Shown: positions 12,978-23,823 of the stretch, one piece after another
Layout: each line of letters opens with the position of its first letter
How positions within the stretch are numbered: the first letter of the stretch is position 1
Origin: Cryptomeria japonica
Lineage: Eukaryota > Streptophyta > Pinopsida > Cupressales > Cupressaceae
Length of the DNA: 64,000 nucleotides
Direction of reading: 5' to 3'
NCBI RefSeq assembly: GCF_030272615.1
Contig: NC_081406.1
Span: forward strand, 189,499,391-189,563,390
Position numbers and translations under genes: made by a program
The notes under the pieces: generated by a model
The model's database searches: none
Told to the model about the DNA's origin: nothing
What the model saw: only the letters and a program-made list of their open reading frames with translations

Positions 12978-14903
12978 CTATGATGAACTCCCTCCCTCGG
13001 AGTCGCTTGGCCTCGACGAAATCTGAGCCCTAGAAGGACCCACCCCAAGATCATCCCTCCTATCACCTCTATCTGGTGGTGGTGGAGGACCCATAACCCC
13101 ACTGCTGGACGCTTGTCACCTCTGGCTCCCTCCCGTAGTCGTCGCTATTTGCGATGGTCTGCGGAAGCTCCTCGCCTGCTGCTCTGGTGGCACTACCCCG
13201 CAGTATAGGTCATGCCAGTAACCTATCTCCTCCCCTACCCGTAGAACATAGGCATATCCATCCCTTGTATCCTCTACCGCCTGCCTCCCAGCCCTCAGTG
13301 TTGTCTCAGCCTCAGTATAGTGCTGGATAGCTTGATCCCGCTCATGCTCTATCTCCCTCAGGTGCCTCCTGAGCCTAGCGGTCTCCCTCTCCAGGTCCTA
13401 GATCTCATCTGCTTGTCCCTGGCAGATCTCCCTCAGCTCAACCAGCTCATCCTCCTCCTCCTTGGCCCCCTGTGGCTCCCCCTGTACTGGTGCATGTTCC
13501 TGTACTTGTACCTACCTCTGTCCCTATCCCTGCACCTATCTAGGACCCTATACTATTGGCACCTGTAGTGGCAATCCACCCCAACCCCTCACCACCTAAG
13601 TCTATCTCTCCTCCCCACCCTCTCTCTGTGGAATCACCCTCCTCTCTCCAATGGAACCCCGCCTCCTCCGTCAACCTCTCCCCCCACCATCTCCATCATC
13701 ATCCTCATCCCCACCACCATCTCCCTCTACAAGCTCCCCTGGGTCTGTCAGTCGTGGAAATGGATGCTCAACCCAATATGCAATGTACTCTGCATCCATG
13801 CCTGCATCCTCAATATCTGACCACATGTCCCATGGCATCAACACCATCTCTGCTAGCTGTGTCATGGCCTGATCATATGACAATAGTGGCCCAAAGTGTA
13901 CCTGATCCTGGACTGTCCGAGCATACATCCTGGAACCCCATGGCATCCGCTGAATCCAGCCAAACTGCCTGCATACTCTATCAATCAGCTATCTCTCTAA
14001 AACATAGGGCATCCGCCCAATCAAATATCTGCTCTGAAAGGTGTACCGGAGATCCACTACATCCTCCTCCCATTGCTCACACCCAAGGTATGACCTCCAT
14101 ATCACATTGTCAATCTCATCTAGGACTCGACGCCAATGCTCCAACCTACCAATCTGTGGCTACGATGTAATCATGTCGTACAAATGCACAAAGTTGCATC
14201 CATGCCCCCTACCCCTGAAGTGTATAGGTCATGTCACTAGCAGATGCTCATATGCCCACACCTGTAGCAATGTAACCCCGCAGCCCAATGCTACAGATCC
14301 ATGATATACAAACTGATGCAGCTCATAATACAAGTGTGCTAGCACACATGATCCCCAAGTATATCTGGTGTGCTGTGTAACTAGCGTCTCCAAGGTGCTC
14401 CCCCAGCCCATAGCCAAACCTCGTGTCACCCTATCGGGACATAGGAACCCACTGATCACTCCTCCTAGCATTACTGGCAGTGCTAATCCTATAGCTATCA
14501 TGGTGTCCCAAGCCACATGTCCTGCCCTCATCTCCAGTCTTGGGTCCCGGAACACTCGTCTCAGGGCATCCCCATCTCTGTCTCGGTCGTAAGGAATCAA
14601 CTCCCCATCGATCGGTATCCATAGAGTCCTATACACATCCTCCAAGGTGACTATCATCTCACCCATCGGCAAATGAAAAGTGCATGTCTCTAAGTGCCAT
14701 CTCTCAGCTAATGCAGTCAGCAAACCCATGTTCACCGGAAACTCAGGCACATACATAATATATCTCAGACCCATGCCCTCAATGGCAGACCTATCCTCGA
14801 ATGTCAACTCTGGTCGCAACCTCTGAATCGACGGGAATCTCTCTCGTGACTCCAGCATAGGCAAATACTCCTGCAGTCAAGCAAATCAATCATGTCAGTC
14901 ATA

Positions 14904-15220
14904 GTGGCATTCACTGTTCATCACAAAATGCTACTTTTTATCTAAGTGCATATGGTGCTCTATCCTAGTGACACTCACTGTTCATCAAAAAGTGTTGCTT
15001 CTATCCTAGTGACACTCACTGTTCATCACAAAGTGTTGCTTCTATCCTAGTGGTACTCCCTGTTCATCACAAAGTACTACATGTCTGGCACTCACTGTTC
15101 ATCACAAAGTGTTGTTCACACTGGCACTCACTGTTCATCACAAAGTGCTGCTCATATTTTAGTACTCCCTGTTCATCACAAAGTACTATGTCTTGGTACT
15201 CACTGTTCATCACAAAGTGC
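14904..15220. repeat. Minisatellite, about 8 copies of CACTGTTCATCACAAAGTG
   Basis: Units of 30-43 bp share the core CACT(C)CTGTTCATCACAAAGT with variable spacers (GTTGCTTCTATCCTAGTG and others). Copies start near 14908, 14969, 15009, 15052, 15088, 15124, 15164 and 15196. The unequal spacing and the variants indicate a minisatellite, not a CRISPR array. Confidence 0.85.
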
Positions 15221-15449
15221 CTTGATCTATCCTATTCTAGGGCCTCTGCTTGAGTGAATCCTCTTGAGTAGTTTCCTAATTGGCAACGTATGTTCTATCA
15301 CAGAATTGTCAATCTTATCCCTATTTGCTATCCTAGTCTTCCCTAGAGGACCTACTTGAGTGTATCCTCTCAGCAGCTTATCCAATCGACAGCGTATGTT
15401 CATCATAGAACTGTCGATTTTCCCTAGAAGACACAAATTCACATTTTTT

Positions 15450-15725
15450 GACACAAACGCGCTTTCATGACATAAACACGCTTAGAGACTACATAAACAT
15501 GCCTGTTCTACACAGACGCGCCTGAAACACACAGACATGCCTATGCTCTGCATAGACACGCCTAAAAGACACAAATGTGCCTACCTAGCACAAATGTGCC
15601 TGCACAACGTAGACACGATCACATCCTACACAGATGCCTTTTCCGGCACAGACGCGTCTGGCACAAACACAAATGTGCCTAGCTAGCATAGACGCACCTG
15701 GCACTAGTACAGATGTGCCTACATA
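15450..15725. repeat. Short tandem repeat, CACAGACGCGCCT / CACAAATGTGCCT
   Basis: About a dozen degenerate units of around 20 bp, each with CACA(G/A)A(C/T)G(C/T)GCCT. The C/T variation inside CG steps looks like deamination of methylated CpG in an originally uniform array. Confidence 0.75.
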
Positions 15726-15986
15726 TTTTTGACATTTTTGACATTTTCCTAAAAGTGCATTTATTGCACTACCTAAGATCATTAATGACAACATTTATTG
15801 CAACAAAGTACAAGGAGGTTTTGTGGTACTCACCGGCTCTCCTGCATCTGCTGGCCTCTGATATCGGCGAATGCGATCGAATCTGTGAACCAATGCCATC
15901 GCTGATGACTGCTGCTACTCTATCTCGCTCTGCACTCTGATCTTGTGGATGTGTGGATGACAATGAGGATGTTTTCCCCTCGTGGT

Positions 15987-15995
15987 CTATTTATA
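15987..15995 (-). promoter_or_regulatory. TATA box of the antisense PMD gene
   Basis: On the minus strand TATAAATAG, about 90 bp before the exon 1 ATG at 15899, a normal plant core-promoter distance. No other TATA box on this strand lies closer. Confidence 0.6.
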
Positions 15996-15998
15996 GAC

Positions 15999-16023
15999 TG
16001 CCCTAGCCCTAGCCCTAGCCCTC
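15999..16023 (-). promoter_or_regulatory. GGGCTA repeats upstream of the antisense TATA box
   Basis: Four GGGCTA units on the minus strand immediately upstream of the TATA box. They resemble, but are not identical to, plant telo-box type promoter elements, so a regulatory role is inference from position. Confidence 0.4.
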
Positions 16024-16233
16024 GTCTCCAGAGTCAATCTTCTTTATCTCGTGACTCTGTCACTCTATCCGGTTAGTCCATTCTAGCCTTTCCTTCTTAT
16101 CGAGAGATTGTCTGCGATCTTTTTAGACATTTTCATCCAATCTCTTGAGGGGGCATATCAGTCACATCTTGAGGAAACTTTGTATCAGTTCATATTATCT
16201 TCTTTGAAACAACGCAACAAGCTGCATTATCTC

Positions 16234-16247
16234 AAAGAGGGGCAAAA
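16234..16247 (+). other. Polypurine tract of Gypsy A
   Basis: AAAGAGGGGCAAAA directly before the 3' LTR start; it would prime plus-strand DNA synthesis. Confidence 0.7.
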
Positions 16248-17011
16248 TGTAGACACCTAAAATTGTCATGTCTAATTAAATAAATATTTTATTTATTTAA
16301 TTACTTTTGCCTAATTCTTCTATTAATTAAATAAATATTTATTTATTTAATTAATTCATTTATCCTCTTCTAGCCTTATTTCTCATTTAAATAAATACAT
16401 TTATTTATTTAAATTATCCTTTTTCCTGAATTAGATAAATATCTTATTTATTTATTTGATCCCACTTCTTCTATTAATTAAATAAATCTTTATTTAATTC
16501 ATTAACCTTTTCTACCCATGACACATGTCAATCATCTCTTAATTCCTACACTACCTACCCCTTTCATTATTTTATTATTTTCTTTACCTACCCTCTAATC
16601 ATAGCCGACCTCTTTTACACCTCTCAATCTTATCCCTCCATTTCATATAGTGTCTTCTATATAAGGAGATGCTTCCTTCATTATCAACCCCCCGTTGACT
16701 ACTTGACTACACTACGCTTTGCACTTTCATATGCGATCCTACTTGCAACCACATTTCTGTTCTTTGTTGAGCTCTTGTGCACATAAAATCTAAGAGCAAA
16801 TATATCAAACAAGATCAATGAAGATAGGAAGAATGGAGATCCAAACCCTATTGGACATGTGATGGTATAATCTTTGTGATTTCATTTGATTTGCATTGTC
16901 TTAGGTAATATTCATCTGTTATGGTGGATCTTTGTTGTTGTTAGGCTAGGGTTTTGTGGTTGAATTCATTTAGTCTTTCAACATTGTTGTTATCCATTTT
17001 CACCATATACA
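16248..17011 (+). repeat. 3' LTR of Gypsy A
   Basis: 764 bp, the same ends as the 5' LTR. It has an additional AT-rich block of about 40 bp near 16301-16350 and scattered substitutions. TATA box at 16658-16665. Confidence 0.85.
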
Positions 17012-17028
17012 ATTACAAAGTGGGAGAT

Positions 17029-18081
17029 TGTTGGAAGTTTGCATTGTGTTGTCATTGATGTCACAATTGTGTGTACTGATGACAAAGGTGAAATGTAAAA
17101 GGAAGTTGTTAGGGGGAGATTGTTATCAATGTGAGTTATAAGTGTTGTATACATGATATGTGTGGATTATTATGTGATATATAAAGGTTAGGAAATGAAT
17201 GATCCACTTTCCTCCATATTTTTAGTTGATGGCTTGAGGTTTTGCATTTAATGTTTATGTTCTATGGATATTGCACTATTATATTTTCAAGTTCTCAACA
17301 GTTTAGGAGTTGAAGTTAGTTGTCGTAGTTTGCTAATAGTGAAGTTTTCCATGTGGATTGGTCTGGAGAATTCTCTACATTGCTCCACTATATTGATCCA
17401 AGTGTTGCATCTTGGAGGAATGTTCATATTGCTTGTGCAATGTTCCAGTTTAGAATTCAATTGCTTTTTTACTTCGCAAGTGAATTTATGTTTTTCTTTT
17501 GTTCAGTGCTATCATTTGTGTTGGTCACTGGCCAATTTAGCTGGTTAATCTTATTCAGATCATGCTCTTTTATTCTAGAAATACTTTGGAGGTTGAGTTA
17601 AGGTGTTTTTATGGGTCTAACCATTGCGTGTGAAGATATGCATTGATTTATTTGCATTGGATAAAAATTTGGGCTGATTGGTTAATGTGTTTCACTATTT
17701 ATCTACATGTTTTGTTTGATGTCGACTTTGGAGGGTGTGTTGTTGTGTGCAATTCATTGGAATCAAATCAGGATGGCATGTTGTGATGTATTGGGTCACA
17801 ATGGCTGACTTTGTGTAAATTATATTTATTTTGTTTATGGCTAACCTAGTTGAGAGTTTTGGGGAAAAAGTTAATTTAAATAGATGTGCAGATGTGTCAA
17901 TTTAGGTGTGGATTGATTGAATATGATGTGGAAGCATAGGTGGGAAGGAGTCTAAATAATAGTTTTTGATGAGCTTTGATGATCATATCTACAATTTGAT
18001 ATCATTTTAAGGTAGTGGATGTGGTGATGTGTTTTCCATAATATTAGTTTCTTAAATCAGAGGTTCAAGGACATTTTCATA
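17029..18081 (+). repeat. 3' LTR of Copia B, first part
   Basis: It begins TGTTGGAAGTTTGC straight after a purine tract (AAAGTGGGAGAT, 17017-17028) and runs to the L1 insertion point. It includes a second GGGGGAGATTG tract near 17113. Short ORFs at 17264-17601 have no family features and are not considered genes. Confidence 0.7.
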
Positions 18082-18876
18082 TGTTGGCAAATGCACACTC
18101 CAATGAGATATTGTAGGTGATTGAAGGTTTTGTCATTGATGGCAACCTTGCAATCCTATGACATCGGCAAGACAATTTACTGGCACCAGCAATGATAGAC
18201 TCTACACTGGCACATAGAACACTGGCAGTGAAAGGAAGTATACCAGCACCCAGGCCGACAAGAATTTTGTTTATTATATAATTTGTAATTAAATTTTAAA
18301 ATCATTATAAGCCGACTTGGGAAGTTGTAAAATGACTCATATATGTATGAGATCATTATAGAACATTTTGAAGGAAGAAAGAAGATAGGTGAAATAAGGC
18401 AGACCTATTATGTGAATTATAGGTTAAGGGTTTATGTATGAAGCAGAGCTAAAACCGATACTGGATCTGGCATAGTAGATGCTATTTTGAAGCAGTACAA
18501 GACTTTGGATTTGCATAATCCATTTTGTAAGTTAGTGAGACTTTCCATTTTGTAATTGAGCAGTGAGCTCTAGCCACTTGGCCTTCCTACATGTGCAGGC
18601 CCCTATTGTAGCAGTAATATTCTCTTATTGGCCAGTAAGTGAATATTGTGGGTCACAAATCCCACCGAGGTTTTTCCCACACTGGGTTTCCTCGTTAAAC
18701 TACTGTGTTATGGTGTGCTTTTCATGTGGTTGATGTTATCTCTATTTATTGCATTACTTTTTGTTTACTAGTATATAGTATTGATATGCTTTACATGTTT
18801 TAAGTTAAGAAAATTATCAAACCGGTTAGATACTGATTCACCCCCCCTTCTCTCAGTATCTTTGAGAATCCTAACA
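18082..18876 (+). repeat. 5' LTR of L1
   Basis: Starts TGTTGGCAAATGC, ends GAATCCTAACA. Near its end it has the Copia pattern CACCGAGGTTTTTCCCACAC... GGGTTTCC and GATTCACCCCCCC. Confidence 0.9.
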
Positions 18877-18890
18877 ATTGGTATCAGAGC
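18877..18890 (+). other. Primer-binding site of L1 (initiator Met tRNA)
   Basis: ATTGGTATCAGAGC directly after the LTR, the standard plant Copia site complementary to initiator Met tRNA. Confidence 0.9.
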
Positions 18891-18947
18891 TTGGTCCTCT
18901 ATTTTCAGAAGCCTAACAACTTGAGGAAGATCTTGACATTGGTAGAG

Positions 18948-20064
18948 ATGGAAAACTTGATGAAGCAATTATAAGCAGCTCTCTCAAACTATGATACATA
19001 AAAGTTAAAAAATATCAAACTTGAAGATGATCTAAAAGCTACACAGGACATTATTCAAGCACTTCAAGAAAATCTTACCATTGCAAGAAACAAGAGAAGA
19101 GAACTTTATGAAAAGATGCAAAATGAGAATGATGAAAAGGAAACTCTTAGTAATCTAATGAATAAGATGAAACAAGAAAACATGACAAAAAATAATGAGA
19201 TGTAGGATATGACTATGAGATTTTGTGCAGAAATTGAAGATAGAAAGAAGAATGAAGAAGACTTGACTAGAAGGCTGAATGATGCTGCAAATGAAAACAC
19301 AAGACTTAGTTATGAAAATGATATGTTGAAGAAAGATCTGATGCATGTACAAAATAACTCAAATGAACTCATGAGACATAAAGGTATCTTGGAAAGAAAA
19401 CTGGATACTGCAAATCAGCACAAAGAAAAATTCAAGAAAAGCTCAGAAGAACTTGGTTACTTGTTGAAGAATCAGAAACCTAATGGTGACACTAATGGCC
19501 TTGGCTTTGAAGTTGGTGAAAGCTCTGGTACTAAAAACACACATGATCATAGCATACTGGTAAGACAACATACTGCTTATAAATTTAATGGAAAATGCTT
19601 TAACTGTAAGAAATATGGTCATAGAGAAAAACAGTGTAGATCTAGAAATTATCATAACACTAATACACCCACCGGTCAATGGTCATAGCTCAGAAAATTG
19701 TAGAATGAATGTAAGATGTTATGTTTGTGGAAGATTTGGACACTTATCTAATCAATGTAGAACACAAACCGGCATAGGATATGGGAAAGCTATTCAGAAA
19801 AATAATGTGACTTGTTACACTTGTAACAAGATTGGACATGTTGCAAAATTTTGTAGAAGTAAGGCATCACTGGCAAGTAATAATGGTGCTAGCTTGAAAG
19901 GTAAAGAAAAAGTTGAAGAGGTAAAGAAAGAATTCTCAAAACAATGGATCAGAAAGTCAGATCTAAATAATAATATGAACACTCCTCCATCGATAGAACA
20001 GAGTAACACTCCACCAACAAAACAGAGTAACACTCCATCAGTAGGAGACTCTTCATCTAACTGA
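18948..20064 (+). pseudogene. L1 gag-like protein: coiled coil plus zinc knuckles
   Basis: ATG at 18948 opens a frame (three early stops) of long heptad-rich, charged sequence (LQENLTIARNKRRELYEKMQ and the ORF 19209-19688). Zinc knuckle CFNCKKYGHREKQC follows. Near 19675 the frame shifts, at a place where only the last half of a second knuckle (GHSSENC) is left, indicating a small deletion. Then come CYVCGRFGHLSNQC and CYTCNKIGHVAKFC, both perfect CX2CX4HX4C, and a Lys-rich then Thr/Pro/Ser tail (three NTPP/NTPS units). This order, after the primer site, is that of a gag nucleocapsid, but the usual Copia gag domain was not recognised. It would bind the element RNA. Confidence 0.75.
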
Positions 20065-20370
20065 AGAAAATTCCTTTGAGGGTTTAGCAACCAAATGTGA
20101 AACATGCTATTATTCCCTCGGTTAATGGTGAGAAGTTGAAATTACTTCTATACCGACAGATAAGTTAAGTTGCTACTTAACCGACAAGCATTAAATGTGG
20201 TGGTTGGTGAAATTAACATTATAAAACAAGTTTTTTGGTTCCATTTTCATTTCACCGAGCATTCAAATCTTTAAGAGCGCAAAAATTCCCGAGCGAAGGC
20301 ATTCCAAGCAAAGAAGTGAAACAATTCATCAAGCAATCATTCCTTAAGGGAGATAAAGGCATTTATAACC
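20065..20370 (+). other. Spacer between L1 gag-like gene and ORF2
   Basis: About 300 bp of non-coding sequence with several ACCG(A/G) steps. It ends with AACC just before the ORF2 ATG. No splice or internal start signal can be assigned with confidence. Confidence 0.5.
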
Positions 20371-23300
20371 ATGGCTTCTTCATCTGTTCCATAATTCATT
20401 GCAAACCCTACTATTGTCAAAGTTATTAAACACCCTAGACCCGTATTCCAATTAGTTCTTGAAATTGCCAAGAAAGATGATAACATTGGTGCATTTTCCC
20501 AAATTCCTAAGGGAGTAGTTTTTGTTGAAGACCCTAGAATGTATATACATTGTCATATAGAGGAATTAGGTGATGAGGAAATTAAGAATATGTATAAATC
20601 TGTAATTTGTGATGAATCCAAAAATATCAAACCTGAACACAAGATCGTTGAAACCCTAGGATTCACTGAAATTCTCAGTATCCTGGATTTTCCCAAGGAT
20701 GTTATAAGGATAGTACTAAGTAGGGTACATGGTGCATTCTTCTGGTTGGACTCAGTTCACAAAATCACAAAAGAAGTAGTAAAGGCTATGATAGGGTTAC
20801 CTTCCACCGATAACAGACCTGATAAAATAAAGAAGGTCTCAAATGACCTAGTGATTAACCTAACTGGTGCAACATCTAATAAGAGATCCTAAAGGGTAAA
20901 TGATGTAATGGATATCAATGTCAGATTCATTAGTATGATCTTAGGCTACAAAACCACACATGAAAATAGGTTAAACTCAGTCTCTAGCCTATGCATAAAG
21001 AGTGCCTATGACATGGTTAATGATAATGAAAAAATAGATGTGTAAGAATGGCTTAAAGATGAACTAATTGACAATTTGGGAAAGATAAAGAAAGACAAAA
21101 AGGGGACATTCAGATTTGGAAACCTACTTATCTATCTAATGCTACACACAACCAAACAAGTACCCGGTATCGGTAATAGAAATATTGGTTTTGATATACC
21201 GGTAGGCAAACAGTTGTCAGATTTACTAAACAACATGGGAGAGAATAGAGAAAAGAACATAAATGAGCATTTTTAGGCACTGAAGGCCCGAATGAAGACC
21301 AGAGTCAGATTGTCACAAGCAATTGTGAACAAGTATAAGGATGAAATCTGTTTTGTTATAAAGAAGGATGAAATTTGGATGGAGGTAGTTATCCCAAGAA
21401 CCATCTGGGTTACTGAAATGGGGTATGAAACTGATGACCACATAATAGAAACATATGCAAAATCCCTCCTAGAAGCACCTAAGGAACCCAAAGAAGAGGT
21501 ATTCGGTAGTACTGAGACTATTGAAAAACAAATTCAATCAAAGCAAAATGTTAAAAATGTTGAAGCAACAATTATAAAAGGATCCAGGGAAGCAAAAGCT
21601 ATTAAGGAAGATGTACTTAAATAGACCGGTATTACTAAAGATGAGTTAGAAGAACTTCAATTGGAAATTCACCTTTCACTGGTTGGAACTTCTTCAGAAA
21701 GTGACATACCAGCTGCATTCAAAAGAGTTGTGAGAAAAAGGAAATCTTCACCGGTATCTTCACCTTCTCCTAGAAGAACAAGATAGAAACAATAGGCAGT
21801 AAGGCCCCCAACAAAGAAATTAACTCTGAAGAAGAAAAAGGTGACTCCTAAGAAGAAGTTTGTAGCTCCTATTGATAAATTACTAGATGAAATTACTGAG
21901 GATGGTAAATTGAAAAATATCAGCAAAATGTATAACACATTATCAAATGATGACAAAGATAAAGTAGAGAATAGTGTAATATTGCACTTAGATATTTTTA
22001 AGAAATTTTTTATGCAGGTTGTTGATGAAATACTGACAGATCTCTACAATAGACTTGAAGCTAGGAGAGTAGGTATTATTGAACTTGATAAGAAAATAAA
22101 AATTGAAAAATTACTTCTTGTACATCCTATCAAGTCACCTGATGAGATAGATAAATTAATCTCAGAAGCTAACTGGTCAGTATTTTCAACTGCTCACCGG
22201 CATGTAGCACTAATGGCAGGGAGAGTGAATGAGGTAACAAAAGAAACAACTAATGCATGGGACATATTCCTTTTAGAGAAGGAAAAGCGGGAAGAATATC
22301 AAATTCCTAAACCCATCAAGGTATATCAAAAGGATAAGGGAAAAGATAAGGTTGGTGGACCACCCAACATAAAAATAACAGATAACTTATCCCCACCGCC
22401 TCTAGATACTCCACCGGTAGTTACCACTACCAATCAACCGGCTAGTGAGAGTATGGACATACCACTTGAGGATACAAATCCTGATTCTGAGGTGTTATAT
22501 ACAATGAACATTGACACTCAGAAAGTCAATATTATGGTAGATAAGGATTCAACAGGGAAAATAGATGTGGCAAATGAGCCACCGGCAACAAATAGCACAA
22601 AAGGTAAACCGACAGGTGACAACACTGAGAAATAGGCATAGCAATAGGCTCCCTCATAGCAACAGGTTCATGCAAAGACAGTGCCACCGGCAACAGTTGA
22701 GCAATCCAAACCTTTTCTTAAAGAAATGCAAACACAAACTGACCTACCAGAGGTCACCACAAGCAAAGAAATTGCTCCCACCAACAGAATACAGATTGTT
22801 GGTTCTTCCATTGCAGAAATTAGACAAACAAATGTGACAAAATTTCTTTTGGATTCTATCAAGAAAATAACAGAGTGTAGTTCACAAGCATGCAAATCTA
22901 TTGATGATACAATCCCAATTTTGAAAATGATAGCACCCAAATGTAATGTGGATAATAAAGATTCTTTGAATCAACTTGACACATTGTCTAAGTATATTAC
23001 TGACAACATTGTGACAGTTGAACAAATAAATAAGGAAGTATTCCAAGAGAGACTAGAGAAGGAAAAACACAAATTATTTGAAGAGGAAATAAAGAAGTGC
23101 ATGAGACAATTTGACACTCTTTTACCAGCACTATGTAATATACTAAAAGAATTTAAAACTTTGTACAGAGATACATGCAAAAAAAACTTCTTGACAGTAG
23201 ATATAGACAAGAAGATCAACAAGGTACAGGAAGAAATAAATCAACTAGCTGATAATTTCATTAATTCATCTGAACCATTATCATTTTTTGAGCAGAAAAT

Positions 23301-23586
23301 AATAGGTTTTGAGGAGGAACTTCTGAAGTTGGAAAGAGAAAAGGAAAGAATAAAAGGAAAGGCAAAAGATCTAAAATGGAGACTTAGTCCAAAATTGGAC
23401 TACCTCGCCTCCTTAAGAAAAGAAATATCTGAGGCTTTAATTCAAGGATGGAAAATACCAGCACAGCAAATGCAACACCTCACCGGTACAATTTAGAGGA
23501 TAGAGGCCGCATTAAAAGATAGCAAATGGTTCACTGAGAGCCTGAAACTAGTATTGGTAGACCTTTTTCAGATTGTAACCAACTGA
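20371..23586 (+). pseudogene. L1 ORF2: 1071-codon frame of unknown function
   Basis: ATGGCTTCTTCATC opens a single frame of 1072 codons, ending at the TGA at 23584, with 12 in-frame TAA or TAG codons and no frameshift. N-terminal part (residues about 95-370): YIHCHIEELGDEE, LSRVHGAFFWLDSVHKITKE, MIGLP, ILGYKTTHENRLNSVSSLCI, FRFGNLLIYL, GFDIPVG, DEICFVIKKDEIWMEVVIPR, YAKSLLEAPKEP. A Lys-rich block with TPKKKFVAPIDK, a mixed middle, a Gln/Pro/Thr linker and a coiled-coil C-terminus follow (FFEQKIIGFEEELLKLEREK near 970, LRKEISEAL near 1015). No known catalytic motif was seen. It resembles L2 ORF2 over its whole length. The HG...W...ITKE...GLP pattern is reminiscent of plant-transposon-associated domains, but that is a weak inference. 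Confidence 0.75.
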
Positions 23587-23811
23587 TTACAAGGATGAAG
23601 TTGGAAACCACACTGAAATGACACTTTGACAACCTTTGTCATTGATGCCAAAGGGGGAGTAGTGGAAATGAGAAAAATAATCAGCAAATGGATCATCAGC
23701 TCAAGGGGAGCACATATTTTTTTGGTACACAATTTTTGGTAAGATAATTCTGGTAGATTCTTTTTGGATGACAATTTTGGGATTTTTCTCATGAGTGTTG
23801 CCATCAATGCC

Positions 23812-23823
23812 AAAGGGGGAGAT
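23812..23823 (+). other. Polypurine tract of L1
   Basis: AAAGGGGGAGAT directly before the 3' LTR. An earlier copy of CCAAAGGGGGAG lies near 23648-23659. Confidence 0.8.

Larger units (their letters stand above)
14871..15833 (-). other. Predicted intron of the antisense PMD gene
   Basis: 963 bp with GTGAGT at its 5' end and a TTGACTGCAG end, joining exons in phase 0. It is filled by two minisatellites (14904-15220 and 15450-15725). Because the intron is antisense to the element RNA, the element's own splicing would not remove it. Confidence 0.65.
12978..15899 (-). pseudogene. Antisense two-exon plant mobile domain (PMD) gene inside Gypsy A
   Basis: Exon 1 is 15899-15834 (ATGGCATTGG, 22 codons). 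A GTGAGT donor at 15833 and a TTGACTGCAG acceptor ending at 14871 join it in phase 0 to exon 2 (14870-12978). Exon 2 has the PMD signature near residues 70-113 (ALAERWHLETCTFHLPMGEM, TLEDVYRTLWIPIDGE) and the domain end near 325 (YLIGRMPYV, RQFGWIQRMPWG). An acidic Gly/Asp tail, a Gln-rich linker, a coiled coil (about 486-556, DLERETARLRRHLREIEHER) and a Ser/Pro end follow. The 653-codon frame has no indel but 12 in-frame TAG or TGA codons. PMDs are known from plant proteins such as MAIL1/MAIN and from mobile elements; their role is unclear. Here it is a broken, captured or element-borne copy. The stop codons exclude function as read. Confidence 0.8.
6569..17011 (+). mobile_element. Gypsy A: Ty3/Gypsy Tat-type element with pol and an antisense PMD gene, no gag
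   Basis: Two LTRs starting TGTAGACACC and ending CATATACA enclose a pol region (RT, two RNase H domains, integrase) and about 5 kb of 3' sequence carrying an antisense gene. A perfect 5 bp duplication, attac, flanks it at 6564-6568 and 17012-17016. Two RNase H domains are a mark of the Tat/Athila side of Gypsy. Gag, protease and a recognisable primer site are missing: the LTR is followed directly by late polyprotein sequence. It therefore lost its 5' internal part, either before insertion or by later deletion. Confidence 0.9.

Noticed and set aside
13556-14304. Plus-strand ORFs rich in Pro/Ser/His across 13320-14304
   Set aside because: They are shadows of the minus-strand PMD gene; their composition follows from its Gly/Asp/Glu codons and no domain is seen.
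14904-15220. Regular repeats that look like a CRISPR array
   Set aside because: Repeat units vary, spacers are short and similar to each other, and the context is a plant retrotransposon; it is a minisatellite.
15999-16023. Telomere-like CCCTAGC repeats
   Set aside because: Only four units and not the plant CCCTAAA sequence; they fit better as promoter-adjacent sequence of the antisense gene.
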